Positions 41,300 through 64,000 are shown, counted from the stretch's first letter. The stretch: 64,000 nt of DNA from Mesostigma viride (GCA_009746045.1 RPFO01000594.1:1136818-1200817); one strand, 5' to 3'. Numbers and translations: made by a program. Notes: generated by a model from the sequence alone, not told the origin.

Positions 41300-42477
41300 A
41301 ACTGTGCATGGTGGCGACACGAAATCGTAATAACTAGTAGCCATAGGAATATGCGGCCGAAATTACGCAAAATTTGCCGCAAAACCAGCCATTCGAATCA
41401 ACTCGGCACGGAATACATTCTGCTGGCATGGCTAGGCGGGGATGCTGATTCAAATCTTCTAGCCAGCAACGCACGTATGCCTGTGAAATTAACCCGAGAT
41501 TGTGAATCGAACCCAGGTTGAGAGCACCACCTGCTCTTTTCGTTTGGATAGGTGAAGGAAAAACGCCGATTTCGTGGGCAGCCATCCGAAAAAATATCTT
41601 GCAGGAGCCCCTCGCAAGACGTACGTCAACGCGACAGACTAGGACAAGGATCTCGCCCGGCAGTACTAGGACACAGGCACCTGGCTAAGTTTTTCTGCAA
41701 CAGAAAAGATTATCTGGCATCTCCTGTTGCTACGCGTGGGAACGATACAAGACTCGCAACCGATTCCCACGCAAGCAGCATCACATCGCCTCACATATCG
41801 ACCTGGTGGGCGACAACTGACCTGAAATAAAAGTGAGCTTGAACTCGCTGCCTTGCGTCCCATCTGCCTGTCCAGCCTGCTCGGACGAACAACAGCGAGC
41901 CCGTTGCATCGCCAGCCTCTTGCAACCGGGGTTCTCTCCCGACAGCGCGGACAATCTCGTGCGGACGGTGAGTCCGGTGACGGGCAGGGAAACCGCAAGC
42001 AGCGCCATACTGAGCAGGAAGCGTGAAATTGAGCGAGTGTACTAGCTGCAGCACGATTACGTGAGGGTTGATTCCGTGAAGGATTCCGCAGTTTACTCGC
42101 AGGATTTAACACCTCCGACGCCGTGTCTACCCTGACCTCCACGTCAATCAATGCCGGCAATCTCCCGAATGTATCCACAACCCTAACGCGCTCGTGCAGG
42201 ACGTTCGTGTACAGTATTGCGAGCATGCCAGTATTTTGCCCCTGGATTTGGCGGGAAGGCACTAGGACACCCCGGGAACAGGGACAGCTACGGAACTCGG
42301 GAGAGCTTGCCCTATGCTATCTCGCCAAAGTCGGCATTTCTCAAGTTGCAGCGAACAGTGAGGCCTCACGGGCAGTATCGACTTTGCCATTTGATCGCGG
42401 GGCGCCACGCGCCAGATCAGCCATGCCAGGCTCGGTACGGTTTCTAGGTACAGCTTATGTACAGTCAGTCAATTCAT
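41300..42477. other. Unassigned spacer
   Basis: Apart from the B-box-like site I see no gene or repeat with support here. Confidence 0.35.
41470..41525 (-). other. tRNA-like B-box sequence
   Basis: The minus strand contains GGGTTCGATTCA with CTCTCAACCT before it, close to a polymerase III B box. No full cloverleaf is seen, so at most a tRNA-derived SINE remnant. Confidence 0.25.
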
Positions 42478-42492
42478 GCCTTAAGTTGGGTT

Positions 42493-43906
42493 TCGGGGAA
42501 CTGAATGGGTATATTTTATTAGCCAATTATGGACCAAAGAGGTGAGAGGGGAAATGAGTATCAGCGAATCCTAATTAAGGTGGGCACACACACGTGTGGC
42601 GGTGACAGGTGAAAGGCTAATAGGGCGCGTTATTAGACCAGGGAAGCCATTGGACCTGAGTAATGTCGCCATGAGGCATACTGGTGAATACCTGATTACG
42701 GCCCAGTAGATCATGAAAAAGCTGGAGCGGGCTGGGCTTGTCGTTATTGGGCCTTGGGTCCCACACCCTGTGTTGTTCCTGAGCTAACAGCCAGTAGCGG
42801 CGCATAGCCGCATTCCATAGGTATATTGAAAGCGCCGGACTACGCCGCCGCGGGTATACTCCTCGCGGACATTAAAGACTGTCTCGTTGCGTATGGTCCA
42901 GATCGCGTATAGCATAGTAGTGCGTAGCCATATCCATTCTGCTTGGGAAACTGAAAGCGCGGTCCCTGGTGTGCCAGCAATACCGAAAATGATGGTACGC
43001 ACGCTAATTGGGAGATTGGGTGGCGATGCCGTCCATGCGGCGGCCCAGATGTTAATGAGCCACGTCCAAACCCCTGGGAGATTACAGAAAAGGAACCTGT
43101 GCTCAATGGTTTCACTAGGGTGCGTGCACAGGCATGATCATGACCAAAACGCTCGTCGGGAGCCGCGTAGCGCAGACCCCTATCGCCCTATGCATCAAAA
43201 GATGTTGTACAGTGATCAGTGGCCCTGCGGTCCACGAGAGGGTGGTCTACCGCCAGGGTAATCATCTTAACCCAAGTGTAGCCCGGCCAATGTATTCCCC
43301 AGCGGGCTCGGCCCGGATGGGGCTGATGGTACGTATGCAACAAGATATCATAACCCCAATTAATTAATTAATCATAACCCCAATCTGCGGTGTACTCAAA
43401 GATACATTTGCTGGTTCTGATGTCCCCCTTGGTTAAGACCCATCCAAATTCAACCGGGTCCAGATGTAGTAGATCGAGCCGTGTGTTGCCCACGTGTAGC
43501 CATGTAATGCTCTCAACCGGGGATAATGGGTCCGGCTGGATCATGCAAGATCTTGGTACAGACCATGGGACTACGCGTATGCGGTGACACTGGGAAGATG
43601 GCGTGTACGCATATAAGGTGGATAGTTGATACAGACACCCATTGTGGCCAGAAATAGCTTCCAGCAGTTGTAGTTGGAGCCCATCATGTGGCAGAACCGT
43701 CACGACTAAACCCTTGCACGCAGGCGTGACTCCGTCGGCGTAGAAGCTAACCCAGTCGCCGGTTATAATTGGCTTGCGTGGGGCAGTCATCAATGCATGC
43801 CACGCAGCTGGTATCGCACTTATAAGGTCGCCTTTGGTTGTCTCTTTGTTATAAGGGTTTGCCACGCTTGCAGGGAGGGCATGTGGGAGACCCAAGTGCT
43901 GACCTC
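42493..43906 (-). mobile_element. LINE remnant E (L1/Tx1-type C-terminal region) with 15-bp target-site duplication
   Basis: The flanks gccttaagttgggtt are identical at 42478-42492 and 43907-43921. Minus strand: GDWVSFYADGV (about 43770), HRIRVVPW, LHVGNTRLDLLHLDPVEFGW, then frame breaks, CLCTHPSETIEHRFLFC (CxC...H...C zinc-binding block), WLRTTMLYAIWTIRNETVF, and an end at VQWLPWSNNAPY. This matches the region after the reverse transcriptase in L1/Tx1-type LINEs. It is truncated and frameshifted, and contains the tail-only insertion at 43361-43370. Confidence 0.8.
43361..43370. mobile_element. 10-bp TTAA-tail insertion with perfect 14-bp duplication inside LINE E
   Basis: The flanks atcataaccccaat are identical at 43347-43360 and 43371-43384, around only TAATTAATTA. 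It interrupts the LINE reading frame that ends in EYTADWGYD. Confidence 0.65.
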
Positions 43907-44040
43907 GCCTTAAGTTGGGTTGGCTGAAGTTGTGTGCACGCCTTACATAAGTTGGGTCGAATAGTTTTTTGGCATTCTAAGTTCAAAGTAATTCAGACTA
44001 GTATTTTCTGGTACCTTGACTTCAAATTATTAGAATTTAG

Positions 44041-44131
44041 TCCGTTTTAGCCACTGACATCTTGATACCCTAGGCTTAGCAGGGATTAACTATTGGCTAT
44101 ATTTGGAATAAACGTACACCTATTTACCTGG
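44041..44131 (+). mobile_element. 91-bp LINE 3'-end insertion with 17-bp duplication
   Basis: The flanks aaattattagaatttag are identical at 44024-44040 and 44132-44148. The insert begins at the last codons and stop of the LINE F ORF (CCG TTT TAG) and runs to the same 3' terminus, CACCTATTTACCTGG, differing from LINE F at about three positions. It is a 5'-truncated insertion of the same family in opposite orientation. Confidence 0.85.
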
Positions 44132-44558
44132 AAATTATTAGAATTTAGTAGAGTCATTCGCTCCTTAAGTTGGGTTGACCCCCCTCAAAAACCTATCGCC
44201 CAACTGCGAATCGGAATGAGACTGTTGTTGTTGTGTCCCACGCCGCACATGGGCAGCAGAGAATCTTTATCTAAGTCCGCTAGAGCAGCGAATGACTGGC
44301 CCGTCAAGTTAACTCATGCCCCCGTTAAGTTACGATTCTTAAGGTTACGTCACCGACTACAATACGGTTCGTAGGAGACGCGAAATGAGTGAGAATGTTA
44401 CCCGAGCGGTAACGAGGATTCGCACCGTTGATTTTAACATATGTTTCTTTTTTTGCGCCATTTGGCGAGCATCGACTGGAGCCTGAACCTAGCGGGGGGA
44501 ATCGTGCGGGGGAATCTTGCGGGGGAATCTTGCGGGGAAAAATTCCGAACGTGAATTT

Positions 44559-45786
44559 CCAGGTAAATAGGTGTACGTTTATTCCAAATATAGCCAGTAA
44601 TTAATCCCTGCTAAGCCTAGGGTGTCAAGATGTCAGTGGCTAAAACGGAGCCTTACTAGACCACGGAAGCCACTGGACTTCTAATGGGTTGTCATTGGGC
44701 ATGTGGGTAAAGATCCTGTTTTTGCCCATGAGGTCATGAAAGATCTCAAGTGGGCTGGGCTTATCCTGGTCCGCGCCAGGGTCCCAGATTTTGTTTTGTT
44801 CATTTGCAACCATCCAGTAGCGTCGCATGCCGGAGTTCCATAGGTAAATGAAGCGTGAGAGAACCCCAGCTTTGTCGAAAACTGTGCGCCTATTGAACAC
44901 CACATCGTTTCGCACCGTCCAGATTGTATATAACATGCATGTGCGGAGCCATATCCACGCTTGTTGTGAAAAGGTGAGCTCAAGGCCAGGGGTGCCAGTG
45001 ATGCCAAAGATAATTGAGCGGGTAGACACCGGTATGATAGGCTCAGATGTCCAGGCTGCCCATAAACCAATCAACCAGGTCCAAACTCCCTGGAGGTTAC
45101 ACCATAAAAATCGGTGTTCCACAGTTTCAGTGGGGTGGGTACATAAACAAGTAGCAGGGTGGTGAAATCGCCGGGGAGTGGAGGATCTCCCCGACCCCGA
45201 TGGATCGGTGCATCAAGAGGTGTTGTACGTCGGTCGCGCGGCGATCAATCAGCGGGTGGTCAGCGGCGAGGGTGATGTTGCGGACCCAGGTGTGGCCAGG
45301 CCACTCAGTAGCACCCCAGCGTGTCCGTCCGGGGTGGAATTGATGGTTTTTATGCCGGAGCATTGTGTAGCCCCACTCTGCCGTGTACTCGTAAAGGCCT
45401 TTTACAATTCTGCTGTCACCCTGATTTAGCATCCAGCCAAATTCCACTGGATCCAATGACAACATGTCCAGGCGAGTTGATCCCACATGTAGCCAAATAA
45501 TGATAGCAGCGTCTGGAAGGTTGGGGTTGGGTTGGTATACACATGACTGTTCTAGGGACCAAGGTACAACCCGAATCCGGTGGCATAGCTGGGTGGGGAG
45601 GAGCACCACTGCAGTTGTAAGTTGAGCCAGACAGCCATTGTGGCCGCTCAGCGGCGCCAGTAGTTGAACGTGCAGGGTTCCAAGGGGGAGTTCTGCGACC
45701 ACCTTCCCCGAGCATGTTGCGGTCGTGCTGTATGGACAAAAGCAGCACCATTCACCAGCTTTATAGGGGGCACGGGGAGAAGTCAT
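44559..45786 (-). mobile_element. LINE remnant F (L1/Tx1-type) with 14-bp target-site duplication
   Basis: The flanks ccgaacgtgaattt occur at 44545-44558 and 45787-45800. The minus-strand ORF from 45786 contains HRIRVVPWSLEQSC, LHVGSTRLDMLSLDPVEFGW and ATEWPGHTWVRNITLAADHP. A single frameshift near 45147 separates it from CLCTHPTETVEHRFLWC, WLRTCMLYTIWTVRNDVVF and the end VQWLPWSSKAPF at 44640. About 80 nt of 3' UTR follow, ending TATTTACCTGG without poly(A). It is clearly related to LINE E but belongs to another subfamily. Confidence 0.85.
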
Positions 45787-45800
45787 CCGAACGTGAATTT

Positions 45801-46623
45801 AGCGAAGTCCTACTACATTTTGCTTGGCACACGGTAGTACAGTTTCGTCACTGAAAATTTTCTGTAGTTGCGTTGGTGTTTCGTACGTTCCGCTGAAATT
45901 TTCGTGTTCAGTGCCCAGATCACAATTTGATCCGGGCGCAAAATGATTGGCTGTACGGTACGAACCAAAAACGAAATTTTAGTATCTAAGTTCCGCAGCG
46001 CTTGCTGAATTTGCCCCGGAAGCCCGGGGGCACTTTCCCCGCTGAAAAAGGTGTCCGCGGAAGCGTATTGTAGTCACGCCCGCTTTAAGTTACGACGCCC
46101 AGTTTTTGGCGGCGATCGTAACTTAACGAGGGTATGACTGTATTCACGAGACAGGGTGTATTCACGCAAGTCAAAAGGGCCACTCGACCCTTTGCGTGCC
46201 GCGCCTCGCAGGTAGGTTAAAAACGGCCTGGGTTACTTCGTGGCACTCTCTTGGGCATTGTCCAAGTCGATGCTGTGTTGTGCGTGTGTCGCCAACCGCC
46301 GCGTCGCGCCCCTCGGTACAGGCGCTATAATGCTGCTGCTGCGGATATGGATGTTTTCGCCGCTCACGTGTCTCGGGTCTGCTCCATCTGCGTAACTGTT
46401 TACCGCCGGCTGGGGCTGAACTCTACAAATTTTGATGATTAGGTGACTGCGAACTTGAATTGCACCACAATTACTGCCTGGTCAAGCAGGAAAAAGCCGC
46501 ATGTGGTGCGGGATGTGCGCGTCGACTTAGCACTTCAACCGTCATTGGCTGCTCTTTCCACGATTACCCGAGTTGATTGACCGTTTACAAATTTAGGCCG
46601 ACTAGGATAGTGCAAGGCACATA
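45801..46623. other. Upstream region of the lysyl-tRNA synthetase gene
   Basis: Presumed promoter and 5' UTR of the synthetase. I see no TATA-like box or other element that I can support. Confidence 0.3.
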
Positions 46624-56285
<9,662 letters not shown>

Positions 56286-56425
56286 GTGCATGCCATGGGC
56301 CCACGCAGGCATGTGTGCATCGTCTTACGCACAGAGAGTACAGCACGTTTGCTCCCAAAGCTGCTGCTTGGTGCTTGTTCGACATGTAGCGGTTCTCGTC
56401 ATCCTGTTGTTTGTCGCGGATCACG

Positions 56426-59400
56426 TCATCCTGATTCCTGGTTGCCACCATGTGATCATCATCCTGATTCCTGGTTGCCACCATGTGATCATCATCCTGA
56501 TTCCTGGTTGCCACCATGTGATCATCATCTGATTCCTGGTTGCCACCATGTGATCATCATCTGATTCCTGGTTGCCACCATGTGATCATCATCTGATTCC
56601 TGGTTGCCACCATGTGATCACCATCTGATTCCTGGTTGCCACCATGTGATCATCATCTGATTCCTGGTTGCCACCATGTGATCATCATCTGATTCCTGGT
56701 TGCCACCATGTGATCATCATCTGATTCCTGGTTGCCACCATGTGATCATCATCTGATTCCTGGTTGCCACCATGTGATCATCATCTGATTCCTGGTTGCC
56801 ACCATGTGATCACCATCTGATTCCTGGTTGCCACCATGTGATCATCATCTGATTCCTGGTTGCCACCATGTGATCACCATCTGATTCCTGGTTGCCACCA
56901 TGTGATCACCATCTGATTCCTGGTTGCCACCATGTGATCACCATCTGATTCCTGGTTGCCACCATGTGATCACCATCTGATTCCTGGTTGCCACCATGTG
57001 ATCACCATCTGATTCCTGGTTGCCACCATGTGATCACCATCTGATTCCTGGTTGCCACCATGTGATCACCATCTGATTCCTGGTTGCCACCATGTGATCA
57101 CATCTGATTCCTGGTTGCCACCATGTGATCACCATCTGATTCCTGGTTGCCACCATGTGATCACCATCTGATTCCTGGTTGCCCCATGTGATCACCATCT
57201 GATTCCTGGTTGCCACCATGTGATCACCATCTGATTCCTGGTTGCCACCATGTGATCACCATCTGATTCCTGGTTGCCACCATGTGATCACCATCTGATT
57301 CCTGGTTGCCACCATGTGATCACCATCTGATTCCTGGTTGCCACCATGTGATCACCATCTGATTCCTGGTTGCCCCATGTGATCACCATCTGATTCCTGG
57401 TTGCCACCATGTGATCACCATCTGATTCCTGGTTGCCACCATGTGATCACCATCTGATTCCTGGTTGCCACCATGTGATCACCATCTGATTCCTGGTTGC
57501 CACCATGTGATCACCATCTGATTCCTGGTTGCCACCATGTGATCACCATCTGATTCCTGGTTGCCACCATGTGATCACCATCTGATTCCTGGTTGCCACC
57601 ATGTGATCACCATCTGATTCCTGGTTGCCACCATGTGATCACCATCTGATTCCTGGTTGCCACCATGTGATCACCATCTGATTCCTGGTTGCCACCATGT
57701 GATCACCATCTGATTCCTGGTTGCCACCATGTGATCACCATCTGATTCCTGGTTGCCACCATGTGATCACCATCTGATTCCTGGTTGCCACCATGTGATC
57801 ACCATCTGATTCCTGGTTGCCACCATGTGATCACCATCTGATTCCTGGTTGCCACCATGTGATCACCATCTGATTCCTGGTTGCCACCATGTGATCACCA
57901 TCTGATTCCTGGTTGCCACCATGTGATCACCATCTGATTCCTGGTTGCCACCATGTGATCACCATCTGATTCCTGGTTGCCACCATGTGATCACCATCTG
58001 ATTCCTGGTTGCCACCATGTGATCACCATCTGATTCCTGGTTGCCACCATGTGATCACCATCTGATTCCTGGTTGCCACCATGTGATCACCATCTGATTC
58101 CTGGTTGCCACCATGTGATCACCATCTGATTCCTGGTTGCCACCATGTGATCACCATCTGATTCCTGGTTGCCACCATGTGATCACCATCTGATTCCTGG
58201 TTGCCACCATGTGATCACCATCTGATTCCTGGTTGCCACCATGTGATCACCATCTGATTCCTGGTTGCCACCATGTGATCACCATCTGATTCCTGGTTGC
58301 CACCATGTGATCACCATCTGATTCCTGGTTGCCACCATGTGATCACCATCTGATTCCTGGTTGCCACCATGTGATCACCATCTGATTCCTGGTTGCCACC
58401 ATGTGATCACCATCTGATTCCTGGTTGCCACCATGTGATCACCATCTGATTCCTGGTTGCCACCATGTGATCACCATCTGATTCCTGGTTGCCACCATGT
58501 GATCACCATCTGATTCCTGGTTGCCACCATGTGATCACCATCTGATTCCTGGTTGCCACCATGTGATCACCATCTGATTCCTGGTTGCCACCATGTGATC
58601 ACCATCTGATTCCTGGTTGCCACCATGTGATCACCATCTGATTCCTGGTTGCCACCATGTGATCACCATCTGATTCCTGGTTGCCACCATGTGATCACCA
58701 TCTGATTCCTGGTTGCCACCATGTGATCACCATCTGATTCCTGGTTGCCACCATGTGATCACCATCTGATTCCTGGTTGCCACCATGTGATCACCATCTG
58801 ATTCCTGGTTGCCACCATGTGATCACCATCTGATTCCTGGTTGCCACCATGTGATCACCATCTGATTCCTGGTTGCCACCATGTGATCACCATCTGATTC
58901 CTGGTTGCCACCATGTGATCACCATCTGATTCCTGGTTGCCACCATGTGATCACCATCTGATTCCTGGTTGCCACCATGTGATCACCATCTGATTCCTGG
59001 TTGCCACCATGTGATCACCATCTGATTCCTGGTTGCCACCATGTGATCACCATCTGATTCCTGGTTGCCACCATGTGATCACCATCTGATTCCTGGTTGC
59101 CACCATGTGATCACCATCTGATTCCTGGTTGCCACCATGTGATCACCATCTGATTCCTGGTTGCCACCATGTGATCACCATCTGATTCCTGGTTGCCACC
59201 ATGTGATCACCATCTGATTCCTGGTTGCCACCATGTGATCACCATCTGATTCCTGGTTGCCACCATGTGATCACCATCTGATTCCTGGTTGCCACCATGT
59301 GATCACCATCTGATTCCTGGTTGCCACCATGTGATCACCATCTGATTCCTGGTTGCCACCATGTGATCACCATCTGATTCCTGGTTGCCACCATGTGATC

Positions 59401-62400
59401 ACCATCTGATTCCTGGTTGCCACCATGTGATCACCATCTGATTCCTGGTTGCCACCATGTGATCACCATCTGATTCCTGGTTGCCACCATGTGATCACCA
59501 TCTGATTCCTGGTTGCCACCATGTGATCACCATCTGATTCCTGGTTGCCACCATGTGATCACCATCTGATTCCTGGTTGCCACCATGTGATCACCATCTG
59601 ATTCCTGGTTGCCACCATGTGATCACCATCTGATTCCTGGTTGCCACCATGTGATCACCATCTGATTCCTGGTTGCCACCATGTGATCACCATCTGATTC
59701 CTGGTTGCCACCATGTGATCACCATCTGATTCCTGGTTGCCACCATGTGATCACCATCTGATTCCTGGTTGCCACCATGTGATCACCATCTGATTCCTGG
59801 TTGCCACCATGTGATCACCATCTGATTCCTGGTTGCCACCATGTGATCACCATCTGATTCCTGGTTGCCACCATGTGATCACCATCTGATTCCTGGTTGC
59901 CACCATGTGATCACCATCTGATTCCTGGTTGCCACCATGTGATCACCATCTGATTCCTGGTTGCCACCATGTGATCACCATCTGATTCCTGGTTGCCACC
60001 ATGTGATCACCATCTGATTCCTGGTTGCCACCATGTGATCACCATCTGATTCCTGGTTGCCACCATGTGATCACCATCTGATTCCTGGTTGCCACCATGT
60101 GATCACCATCTGATTCCTGGTTGCCACCATGTGATCACCATCTGATTCCTGGTTGCCACCATGTGATCACCATCTGATTCCTGGTTGCCACCATGTGATC
60201 ACCATCTGATTCCTGGTTGCCACCATGTGATCACCATCTGATTCCTGGTTGCCACCATGTGATCACCATCTGATTCCTGGTTGCCACCATGTGATCACCA
60301 TCTGATTCCTGGTTGCCACCATGTGATCACCATCTGATTCCTGGTTGCCACCATGTGATCACCATCTGATTCCTGGTTGCCACCATGTGATCACCATCTG
60401 ATTCCTGGTTGCCACCATGTGATCACCATCTGATTCCTGGTTGCCACCATGTGATCACCATCTGATTCCTGGTTGCCACCATGTGATCACCATCTGATTC
60501 CTGGTTGCCACCATGTGATCACCATCTGATTCCTGGTTGCCACCATGTGATCACCATCTGATTCCTGGTTGCCACCATGTGATCACCATCTGATTCCTGG
60601 TTGCCACCATGTGATCACCATCTGATTCCTGGTTGCCACCATGTGATCACCATCTGATTCCTGGTTGCCACCATGTGATCACCATCTGATTCCTGGTTGC
60701 CACCATGTGATCACCATCTGATTCCTGGTTGCCACCATGTGATCACCATCTGATTCCTGGTTGCCACCATGTGATCACCATCTGATTCCTGGTTGCCACC
60801 ATGTGATCACCATCTGATTCCTGGTTGCCACCATGTGATCACCATCTGATTCCTGGTTGCCACCATGTGATCACCATCTGATTCCTGGTTGCCACCATGT
60901 GATCACCATCTGATTCCTGGTTGCCACCATGTGATCACCATCTGATTCCTGGTTGCCACCATGTGATCACCATCTGATTCCTGGTTGCCACCATGTGATC
61001 ACCATCTGATTCCTGGTTGCCACCATGTGATCACCATCTGATTCCTGGTTGCCACCATGTGATCACCATCTGATTCCTGGTTGCCACCATGTGATCACCA
61101 TCTGATTCCTGGTTGCCACCATGTGATCACCATCTGATTCCTGGTTGCCACCATGTGATCACCATCTGATTCCTGGTTGCCACCATGTGATCACCATCTG
61201 ATTCCTGGTTGCCACCATGTGATCACCATCTGATTCCTGGTTGCCACCATGTGATCACCATCTGATTCCTGGTTGCCACCATGTGATCACCATCTGATTC
61301 CTGGTTGCCACCATGTGATCACCATCTGATTCCTGGTTGCCACCATGTGATCACCATCTGATTCCTGGTTGCCACCATGTGATCACCATCTGATTCCTGG
61401 TTGCCACCATGTGATCACCATCTGATTCCTGGTTGCCACCATGTGATCACCATCTGATTCCTGGTTGCCACCATGTGATCACCATCTGATTCCTGGTTGC
61501 CACCATGTGATCACCATCTGATTCCTGGTTGCCACCATGTGATCACCATCTGATTCCTGGTTGCCACCATGTGATCACCATCTGATTCCTGGTTGCCACC
61601 ATGTGATCACCATCTGATTCCTGGTTGCCACCATGTGATCACCATCTGATTCCTGGTTGCCACCATGTGATCACCATCTGATTCCTGGTTGCCACCATGT
61701 GATCACCATCTGATTCCTGGTTGCCACCATGTGATCACCATCTGATTCCTGGTTGCCACCATGTGATCACCATCTGATTCCTGGTTGCCACCATGTGATC
61801 ACCATCTGATTCCTGGTTGCCACCATGTGATCACCATCTGATTCCTGGTTGCCACCATGTGATCACCATCTGATTCCTGGTTGCCACCATGTGATCACCA
61901 TCTGATTCCTGGTTGCCACCATGTGATCACCATCTGATTCCTGGTTGCCACCATGTGATCACCATCTGATTCCTGGTTGCCACCATGTGATCACCATCTG
62001 ATTCCTGGTTGCCACCATGTGATCACCATCTGATTCCTGGTTGCCACCATGTGATCACCATCTGATTCCTGGTTGCCACCATGTGATCACCATCTGATTC
62101 CTGGTTGCCACCATGTGATCACCATCTGATTCCTGGTTGCCACCATGTGATCACCATCTGATTCCTGGTTGCCACCATGTGATCACCATCTGATTCCTGG
62201 TTGCCACCATGTGATCACCATCTGATTCCTGGTTGCCACCATGTGATCACCATCTGATTCCTGGTTGCCACCATGTGATCACCATCTGATTCCTGGTTGC
62301 CACCATGTGATCACCATCTGATTCCTGGTTGCCACCATGTGATCACCATCTGATTCCTGGTTGCCACCATGTGATCACCATCTGATTCCTGGTTGCCACC

Positions 62401-64000
62401 ATGTGATCACCATCTGATTCCTGGTTGCCACCATGTGATCACCATCTGATTCCTGGTTGCCACCATGTGATCACCATCTGATTCCTGGTTGCCACCATGT
62501 GATCACCATCTGATTCCTGGTTGCCACCATGTGATCACCATCTGATTCCTGGTTGCCACCATGTGATCACCATCTGATTCCTGGTTGCCACCATGTGATC
62601 ACCATCTGATTCCTGGTTGCCACCATGTGATCACCATCTGATTCCTGGTTGCCACCATGTGATCACCATCTGATTCCTGGTTGCCACCATGTGATCACCA
62701 TCTGATTCCTGGTTGCCACCATGTGATCACCATCTGATTCCTGGTTGCCACCATGTGATCACCATCTGATTCCTGGTTGCCACCATGTGATCACCATCTG
62801 ATTCCTGGTTGCCACCATGTGATCACCATCTGATTCCTGGTTGCCACCATGTGATCACCATCTGATTCCTGGTTGCCACCATGTGATCACCATCTGATTC
62901 CTGGTTGCCACCATGTGATCACCATCTGATTCCTGGTTGCCACCATGTGATCACCATCTGATTCCTGGTTGCCACCATGTGATCACCATCTGATTCCTGG
63001 TTGCCACCATGTGATCACCATCTGATTCCTGGTTGCCACCATGTGATCACCATCTGATTCCTGGTTGCCACCATGTGATCACCATCTGATTCCTGGTTGC
63101 CACCATGTGATCACCATCTGATTCCTGGTTGCCACCATGTGATCACCATCTGATTCCTGGTTGCCACCATGTGATCACCATCTGATTCCTGGTTGCCACC
63201 ATGTGATCACCATCTGATTCCTGGTTGCCACCATGTGATCACCATCTGATTCCTGGTTGCCACCATGTGATCACCATCTGATTCCTGGTTGCCACCATGT
63301 GATCACCATCTGATTCCTGGTTGCCACCATGTGATCACCATCTGATTCCTGGTTGCCACCATGTGATCACCATCTGATTCCTGGTTGCCACCATGTGATC
63401 ACCATCTGATTCCTGGTTGCCACCATGTGATCACCATCTGATTCCTGGTTGCCACCATGTGATCACCATCTGATTCCTGGTTGCCACCATGTGATCACCA
63501 TCTGATTCCTGGTTGCCACCATGTGATCACCATCTGATTCCTGGTTGCCACCATGTGATCACCATCTGATTCCTGGTTGCCACCATGTGATCACCATCTG
63601 ATTCCTGGTTGCCACCATGTGATCACCATCTGATTCCTGGTTGCCACCATGTGATCACCATCTGATTCCTGGTTGCCACCATGTGATCACCATCTGATTC
63701 CTGGTTGCCACCATGTGATCACCATCTGATTCCTGGTTGCCACCATGTGATCACCATCTGATTCCTGGTTGCCACCATGTGATCACCATCTGATTCCTGG
63801 TTGCCACCATGTGATCACCATCTGATTCCTGGTTGCCACCATGTGATCACCATCTGATTCCTGGTTGCCACCATGTGATCACCATCTGATTCCTGGTTGC
63901 CACCATGTGATCACCATCTGATTCCTGGTTGCCACCATGTGATCACCATCTGATTCCTGGTTGCCACCATGTGATCACCATCTGATTCCTGGTTGCCACC
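56426..64000. repeat. 32-bp satellite filling KARS intron 6 to the window end
   Basis: About 236 units with core TGATTCCTGGTTGCC and ACCATGTGATCACCATC. The first units (to about 56810) mainly have ATCATC instead of ATCACC, and a few deletion variants lie before 57400. Beyond that the units are practically identical. Each unit contains the palindrome TGATCA. The array continues past 64000. Confidence 0.98.

Noticed and set aside
56426-64000. CRISPR-like array
   Set aside because: Units are contiguous and identical without unique spacers, and the DNA is eukaryotic; the same holds for the 18-, 21- and 41-bp arrays.

Overview
This is a window of eukaryotic nuclear DNA, most likely from a green alga (chlorophyte). 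The genes are split by long GT-AG introns. One protein carries a plant-type root-cap/von Willebrand D-like domain and an RKLLQ stretch like those in secreted proteins of volvocine algae. Another is an organellar-type lysyl-tRNA synthetase with a transit-peptide-like N-terminus. The lineage is inferred from gene style; no ribosomal or organellar marker is present.

Three host genes can be supported. (1) About 0.5-12.6 kb, plus strand: eight exons of a secreted-type protein. Six of them are small symmetric phase 1-1 exons, each encoding one four-cysteine module; a large exon and a last exon follow, with a VWD/root-cap-like domain. (2) About 36.8-38.0 kb, minus strand: a DNL-type (Zim17/HEP) zinc-finger protein in two exons. 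(3) 46.6 kb to beyond the window end, plus strand: class II lysyl-tRNA synthetase. Six exons are visible, ending just after motif 1; the rest of the catalytic domain lies beyond the window.

Most of the remainder is mobile DNA. 4.6-5.7 kb: a TIR element and a tRNA-related retroelement. 12.8-17.2 kb: a broken reverse transcriptase interrupted by a three-copy retroelement cluster, then three LINE 3' ends. 18-21 kb: SINE-like repeats with (TTAA)n tails and a repeated ORF fragment. 21.9-26.8 kb: two 2.28-kb transposons flanked by TTAA. 27.2-34.1 kb: a four-level nest (LINE, tandem TG...CA elements, a CACTA-like element and a SINE). 40.4-41.3 kb: a hAT-like element. 42.5-45.8 kb: L1/Tx1-type LINE remnants with clear target-site duplications.

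The other large component is tandem repeats: an 18-bp minisatellite at 38.1-40.0 kb, and ATC and CTCGCC arrays, a 41-bp satellite and a more than 7.5-kb 32-bp satellite, all within introns of the synthetase gene. These arrays create very long open frames that are not genes.

The observations most worth following are: (TTAA)n-tail-only insertions flanked by perfect long target-site duplications; imperfect copies of exon ends together with their splice sites lying in the neighbouring intron of three unrelated genes; and the nested transposon architecture, in which several elements have an empty-site comparison inside the window itself.
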